Source: Bacteroidales bacterium UBA1797
GTDB lineage: Bacteria; Bacteroidota; Bacteroidia; Bacteroidales; VadinHA17
DNA length: 27,705 nucleotides
Reading direction: 5' to 3'
Assembly (NCBI GenBank): GCA_002319885.1
Contig: DCFT01000017.1
Location: forward strand, 1-27,705
The first letter of the stretch is position 1. Each line of letters starts with the position of its first letter. A model generated the notes under the pieces. The model was not told the origin of the DNA. It saw only the letters and a program-made list of their open reading frames with translations, and did not search any database. Below, in pieces: positions 24,475-27,705 of this stretch. A program made the translations under genes and the position numbers.

Positions 24475-26223
24475 TCAGGTAATCATATAATCAGTCCCTT
24501 TTATATTGATAGATTTCTTCAGGTTTTTATTTGAGATGAAATGGAATTGATGGGTGCCTGATAATAGCAGAACATCTTTATTTTTTATCTCGATGTTAAC
24601 AGTTGCCTCTTTATCTTTATGAAGTAGAAAATCAGCGAGTAAAAAAGCTTTTTCGATACCGTCTCCACGTTTGAAATTCCAGACCTCATCGGGCAAAGCC
24701 AACCTGTTACCATCATAAATTGATTCAACAGGCAGTTCTTTTAACAATGAATAAACCTCATAGTTGTTTTTTTCGTTAAGTTCGGTAAAAGAAACAGGAT
24801 TTCTCTCGATAGCAGCTTTAATAAACGGACGCCAGTCTAATCTATCCATATCGCGGTATACATAAAGGGAAAGCCTGGCTGTTTCTGAATTTTCCTGTTG
24901 AGATGTGATCAGATTAACTATCTCTTCACGGCTGTTTTCAGTTTTAATATCAAGCCTATCAGTTATTGTATAGTTTTTGTCTTGATCAGGAATCTTCGGG
25001 TCAATTAAGATAAAATCATTCAACTCTTTAAACATATCCTGGATAACTTCTTCATATTGGGTTCCTGTTTTTCTAATAAATTCATTTTCAATTTCTTTCA
25101 GACTTTTGCCTGAATGTTTATCCAGAATTGCCTCAATATCATTCAGCATAATTTTCCATTGAATGGGACTGAGGTGAAAATCATCGCCTTCAATGTCCTT
25201 TAACAGGGAACTCCGTGTATCTGACGAAACGCTGAATTTGCTTGTGTGTTCATATTCAAACATCTTTTCAAGGGAGACGTATTTAATCGTACCCGAGTAA
25301 TCGTACCGATACTGGAAAAGAGTTTTGTACTTTGACTTAAAACGAAGAAAATTTATAAAAATAAGACTTGTCAGATCTGTCGCAAGAAACTCCTTAAGTT
25401 TTTCTGAAAAAAACTTGTATGCAGATCTGTCAATGGTGGCCTCTTTATATATGGTATGTACATAACCTGAGATATGCGATACAATTGTTACCTTTTCATT
25501 CTCCATGGCTCTTCTTGCTTTTTCTGAGAGAGATGTCCCATTGTACCACATGTTCTTAGTTACGATTCTTCGGTTATTTGTAATTAATCCGTCTTTTTCT
25601 ATTATGAAATTCTGCGAATGAAGAGGAGTGGCTATGAGGAAGATCTTCTCGAGAGGTATTTTACCAACGACGAACATTGCAGCTGCATAAAGCGCAGAAA
25701 GTGAGACACATTCGCCTGCTCCTGTTTTGAAGTTTTCTTTATATCTGAAAGCTCCCATCGCTTCAATAGTCTCAGTCTTCCAGTAGGGAATTATGTCAGA
25801 ATCGTATTTATCGAGACCAAAATGTTTCCTGATGTCAATATCAAAATAATATTTGTCGCCTTCATATCCAAAAAGAGCATTGGACTGTTTGAGCATTTCC
25901 ATATCGAAAAAATCGCTGAACCTCCCTATTTCAGTACTTTTCGAAGTAAGTCCCCAGGTAGACAGATCGAGGTTGAAAACGTAGTTCTGAATAATATACT
26001 GTTTTATCCTGTTGGCTTTGACATTAAAGCTCTTTTTCTCCACATCCTTAAACCATGGGTCATCCTTCCATCGCCATAATTCAGGAGACATAATATCTGC
26101 AAGAATAAGGGGATAGAAGAGCTCAGGGAAAATAAAGATCTCCATATCGGAGAGAGTGAAAGCTGAAGAATACTTTTCCAGAATTTTTTTATCAGAAAAG
26201 TCAGTTGAAGAAGATAATTCCAT
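24475..26223 (-). CDS. Unrecognised protein with transglutaminase-like Cys/His pattern
   Basis: I do not recognise this 582-residue protein. It has no signal peptide or membrane helix, so it looks cytoplasmic. Residues about 165-220 resemble a transglutaminase-like (papain-fold) core: G170-E-C172-V-S-L-S-A-L-Y-A-A-A-M gives a Cys at the start of a helix, followed about 30 residues later by PLHSQNFIIEKDG with H202, then N216/N217 where the third residue of a triad would fall. The N-terminal part is rich in aromatic residues (WRWKDDPWF). Residues about 350-420 are predicted helical and charged. The C-terminus (about 540-582) looks beta-rich. It has its own promoter motif and convergent or same-strand neighbours unrelated in function. 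Protease, amidase or an inactive fold are all possible. Confidence 0.55.
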   Translation of the reverse strand: MELSSSTDFSDKKILEKYSSAFTLSDMEIFIFPELFYPLILADIMSPELWRWKDDPWFKDVEKKSFNVKANRIKQYIIQNYVFNLDLSTWGLTSKSTEIGRFSDFFDMEMLKQSNALFGYEGDKYYFDIDIRKHFGLDKYDSDIIPYWKTETIEAMGAFRYKENFKTGAGECVSLSALYAAAMFVVGKIPLEKIFLIATPLHSQNFIIEKDGLITNNRRIVTKNMWYNGTSLSEKARRAMENEKVTIVSHISGYVHTIYKEATIDRSAYKFFSEKLKEFLATDLTSLIFINFLRFKSKYKTLFQYRYDYSGTIKYVSLEKMFEYEHTSKFSVSSDTRSSLLKDIEGDDFHLSPIQWKIMLNDIEAILDKHSGKSLKEIENEFIRKTGTQYEEVIQDMFKELNDFILIDPKIPDQDKNYTITDRLDIKTENSREEIVNLITSQQENSETARLSLYVYRDMDRLDWRPFIKAAIERNPVSFTELNEKNNYEVYSLLKELPVESIYDGNRLALPDEVWNFKRGDGIEKAFLLADFLLHKDKEATVNIEIKNKDVLLLSGTHQFHFISNKNLKKSINIKGTDYMIT

Positions 26224-26242
26224 AAAGTGTGTTAATAATCTA

Positions 26243-26250
26243 CAAATCTA
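26243..26250 (-). promoter_or_regulatory. Candidate -7 box for the 582-residue protein gene
   Basis: On the minus strand this is TAGATTTG, an exact TAnnTTTG match, 19 nt before the start codon. The only upstream TTTG is about 8 nt away, too close for a -33 element. Confidence 0.45.
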
Positions 26251-26398
26251 ATAACACAAACCAGGATATAATGTTGATAGGAAAAATATTTAATTATTTT
26301 TACGACTTTCATCTAAACAGTCAAGGACAGATATTCTAACTTTCTGTTATTCTTTGTGCTAACACATTGTGTCTTCCGTAGCAAGTAACGAATCGTTA

Positions 26399-26821
26399 TT
26401 AATGGAATCTCTCTACTCCTGAAAAAAAGAAATCAGCCTCTCTCACGGCATTTTCTGCACTATCTGAGCCATGAACTGCATTCATTTGTACTGACACTGC
26501 ATATATCTTCCTGATAGTACCGGGTGCAGCCTTTGATGGATCGGTGGCACCAATAAGTTTTCTGAACTCTTCGACAGCATTATCGTGTCTTAAAATCATC
26601 ACTACGACAGGTCCAGATGTCATAAACTCTATCAAACCGTCAAAAAAAGATTTCCCCTTATGAATGGAATAAAAAGATTCAGCCTGAGCGACAGTCATTC
26701 TAACCATACGCAGAGCTTCAATTTCAAATCCGCTCTCATTTATAAGTGCCAGTATGGGTCCTGTTTTGCCTGTCCGTACTGCATTTGGTTTTATAATTGA
26801 AAAAGTAAAATCACTGTACAT
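26399..26821 (-). CDS. ndk: Nucleoside diphosphate kinase
   Basis: This 140-residue enzyme transfers the gamma-phosphate among nucleoside di- and triphosphates via a phospho-His. NAVHGSDSAENA at 114-125 is the active-site signature, with H117 the phosphorylated residue. The N-terminal TFSIIKPNAV (K11) and GTIRKIYAVS at 101-110 (R104) complete the nucleotide site. The length is normal. The stretch after GTIR reads KIYAVSVQM rather than the GDF-type sequence of proteobacterial Ndk; I recall this as the Bacteroidota variant. It is divergent from the NrnA-like gene across an 84-nt gap with no exact TAnnTTTG box on this strand. Confidence 0.97.
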   Translation of the reverse strand: MYSDFTFSIIKPNAVRTGKTGPILALINESGFEIEALRMVRMTVAQAESFYSIHKGKSFFDGLIEFMTSGPVVVMILRHDNAVEEFRKLIGATDPSKAAPGTIRKIYAVSVQMNAVHGSDSAENAVREADFFFSGVERFH

Positions 26822-26872
26822 ATATGGATTTTTTGATTTTTAACCGATGAACCGGGCTTAAGGAATATTATT

Positions 26873-26880
26873 TATCTTTA
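26873..26880 (+). promoter_or_regulatory. Weak candidate -7 box for nrnA
   Basis: TATCTTTA matches TAnnTTTG except at the last base and lies 25 nt before the GTG start. No -33 element is apparent. Confidence 0.25.
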
Positions 26881-26905
26881 GCCATTTGAAAAAACAACAT
26901 TGATC

Positions 26906-27705
26906 GTGATAGATTTATCCAAATATACAAAAGAATTATCGAAACTTTTCTCCTCCGAGGAGAATATCTTAATTATAAGCCATATCAATCCTGATGGTGA
27001 CTCAGTAGGTGCACAACTGGCTTTATATCACTATTTTAAAGCCAGAGATAAAAATGTTTCACTGATGGCTCCAAATAATATCCAGGAGTTTTTGAAGTGG
27101 ATGGAAGGTGCCGGGCAGATCGATATTTTTATTAAAGACAGGAAGAAAGGTAGGGCAATGATTGAAGCTGCTGATTTAATTATTATGCTTGATTTTAATT
27201 CTCCGAACAGGTTGGGAGAAGCAGAAGAATTTGTTGTTGCTTCCAAAGCAAAGAAAATAATTATTGATCACCACCTTGATCCCGAACCTTTTGCTGATAT
27301 ATTAATTTCTGATCCTACGAAATGCTCAACTTCGGAACTTGTCCATGAACTGATCTGCGAAATAAACGGGTCTGTTTTTATGAACAGGGCTTATGCTGAA
27401 GCTTTGTATGTTGGAATTATAACTGACACAGGAAATTTTGAGCATGGTTCGTATTCATCAAGAACATTCAGGATTGTTGCAGATCTTCTCGATACTGGTA
27501 TCGTTAAGGAGAATATTATCAATCTTATATATAATAATTTTTCGAGCGATCGGATCAGATTACAGGGATTTGCTCTTAACCAGAGAATGGTAGTCATTCC
27601 TGATTTCAAAACAGCTTATATTCATCTCTCAAAAGATGATTTGAAAAAATTCAATTACGTAAAGGGCGATACAGAAGGATTTGTAAATATGCCGTTGTCA
27701 ATAAA
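26906..27705 (+). CDS. nrnA: NrnA-like DHH phosphoesterase, 3' end outside window
   Basis: An open frame runs from GTG at 26906 off the right edge (266 codons seen, no stop). An in-frame TTG at 26900 and a stop at 26879-26881 bound the possible starts. The protein is a DHH/DHHA1 phosphoesterase. Motif I is SHINPDGDSVGAQLA at 25-39 with D30 and D32. Motif II is MLDFN at 94-98 with D96. The DHH triad is at 121-123 in IIIDHHLDPEPF. Motif IV is GIITDTGNF at 170-178 with D174. These bind two Mn2+ ions. NrnA-type enzymes degrade short RNA oligonucleotides and dephosphorylate pAp. The DHHA1 domain lies beyond the edge, so the subgroup is inferred from the N-terminal motifs. Confidence 0.85.
   Translation, partial: MIDLSKYTKELSKLFSSEENILIISHINPDGDSVGAQLALYHYFKARDKNVSLMAPNNIQEFLKWMEGAGQIDIFIKDRKKGRAMIEAADLIIMLDFNSPNRLGEAEEFVVASKAKKIIIDHHLDPEPFADILISDPTKCSTSELVHELICEINGSVFMNRAYAEALYVGIITDTGNFEHGSYSSRTFRIVADLLDTGIVKENIINLIYNNFSSDRIRLQGFALNQRMVVIPDFKTAYIHLSKDDLKKFNYVKGDTEGFVNMPLSI

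Overview
The window comes from an AT-rich member of the Bacteroidota, most likely Bacteroidales-like. Several signs point this way. Upstream regions carry the Bacteroidota sigma-factor -7 element TAnnTTTG, in places with a TTG/TTTG element 19-21 nt further up, and there are no strong Shine-Dalgarno sequences. The gene set is also typical: a GH3/beta-lactamase-fold fusion, COG4299 membrane protein, carboxyspermidine-type polyamine genes, a Bacteroidota-style AddAB pair, and ribH-TPR-recF-DUF721 together. I see no phage, IS transposase, CRISPR array, rRNA or tRNA. This looks like chromosomal housekeeping and metabolic DNA, with small repeats in the gaps between genes.

Layout. Positions 1-288 hold a palindromic repeat element. 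Positions 289-6471 form a coherent peptidoglycan-salvage neighbourhood. A secreted NagZ-AmiE-like fusion (minus strand) is divergent from a plus-strand run of COG4299 NagX/MurT-like membrane protein, AmgK-like anomeric sugar kinase and MurU-like nucleotidyltransferase. Together these could free MurNAc in the periplasm, import it and turn it into UDP-MurNAc. Positions 6506-7951 encode TrkH (minus). Positions 8186-10701 encode the two-step carboxyspermidine route to spermidine (dehydrogenase, then NspC-type decarboxylase), split by a heptamer tandem repeat. Then come an SDR oxidoreductase (minus), an EamA/DMT exporter (plus) and MnmA (minus). Positions 14198-21330 hold a plus-strand run of AddA-like helicase-nuclease, TIGR01212/YhcC-type radical SAM protein and AddB-like nuclease with an Fe-S cysteine set. 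RibH and a membrane-anchored TPR protein follow on the minus strand, divergent from recF and an overlapping DUF721/DciA-like gene. The right part has an unrecognised 582-residue protein with a transglutaminase-like Cys/His pattern, Ndk, and an NrnA-type DHH phosphoesterase cut by the window edge.

The clearest biological story is the salvage cluster. The clearest unexplained structure is in the intergenic repeats: at least three loci carry short tandem repeats with unrelated sequence but the same 7-nt period, and two more have 14- and 21-nt periods. The most open protein question is the 582-residue Cys/His protein.
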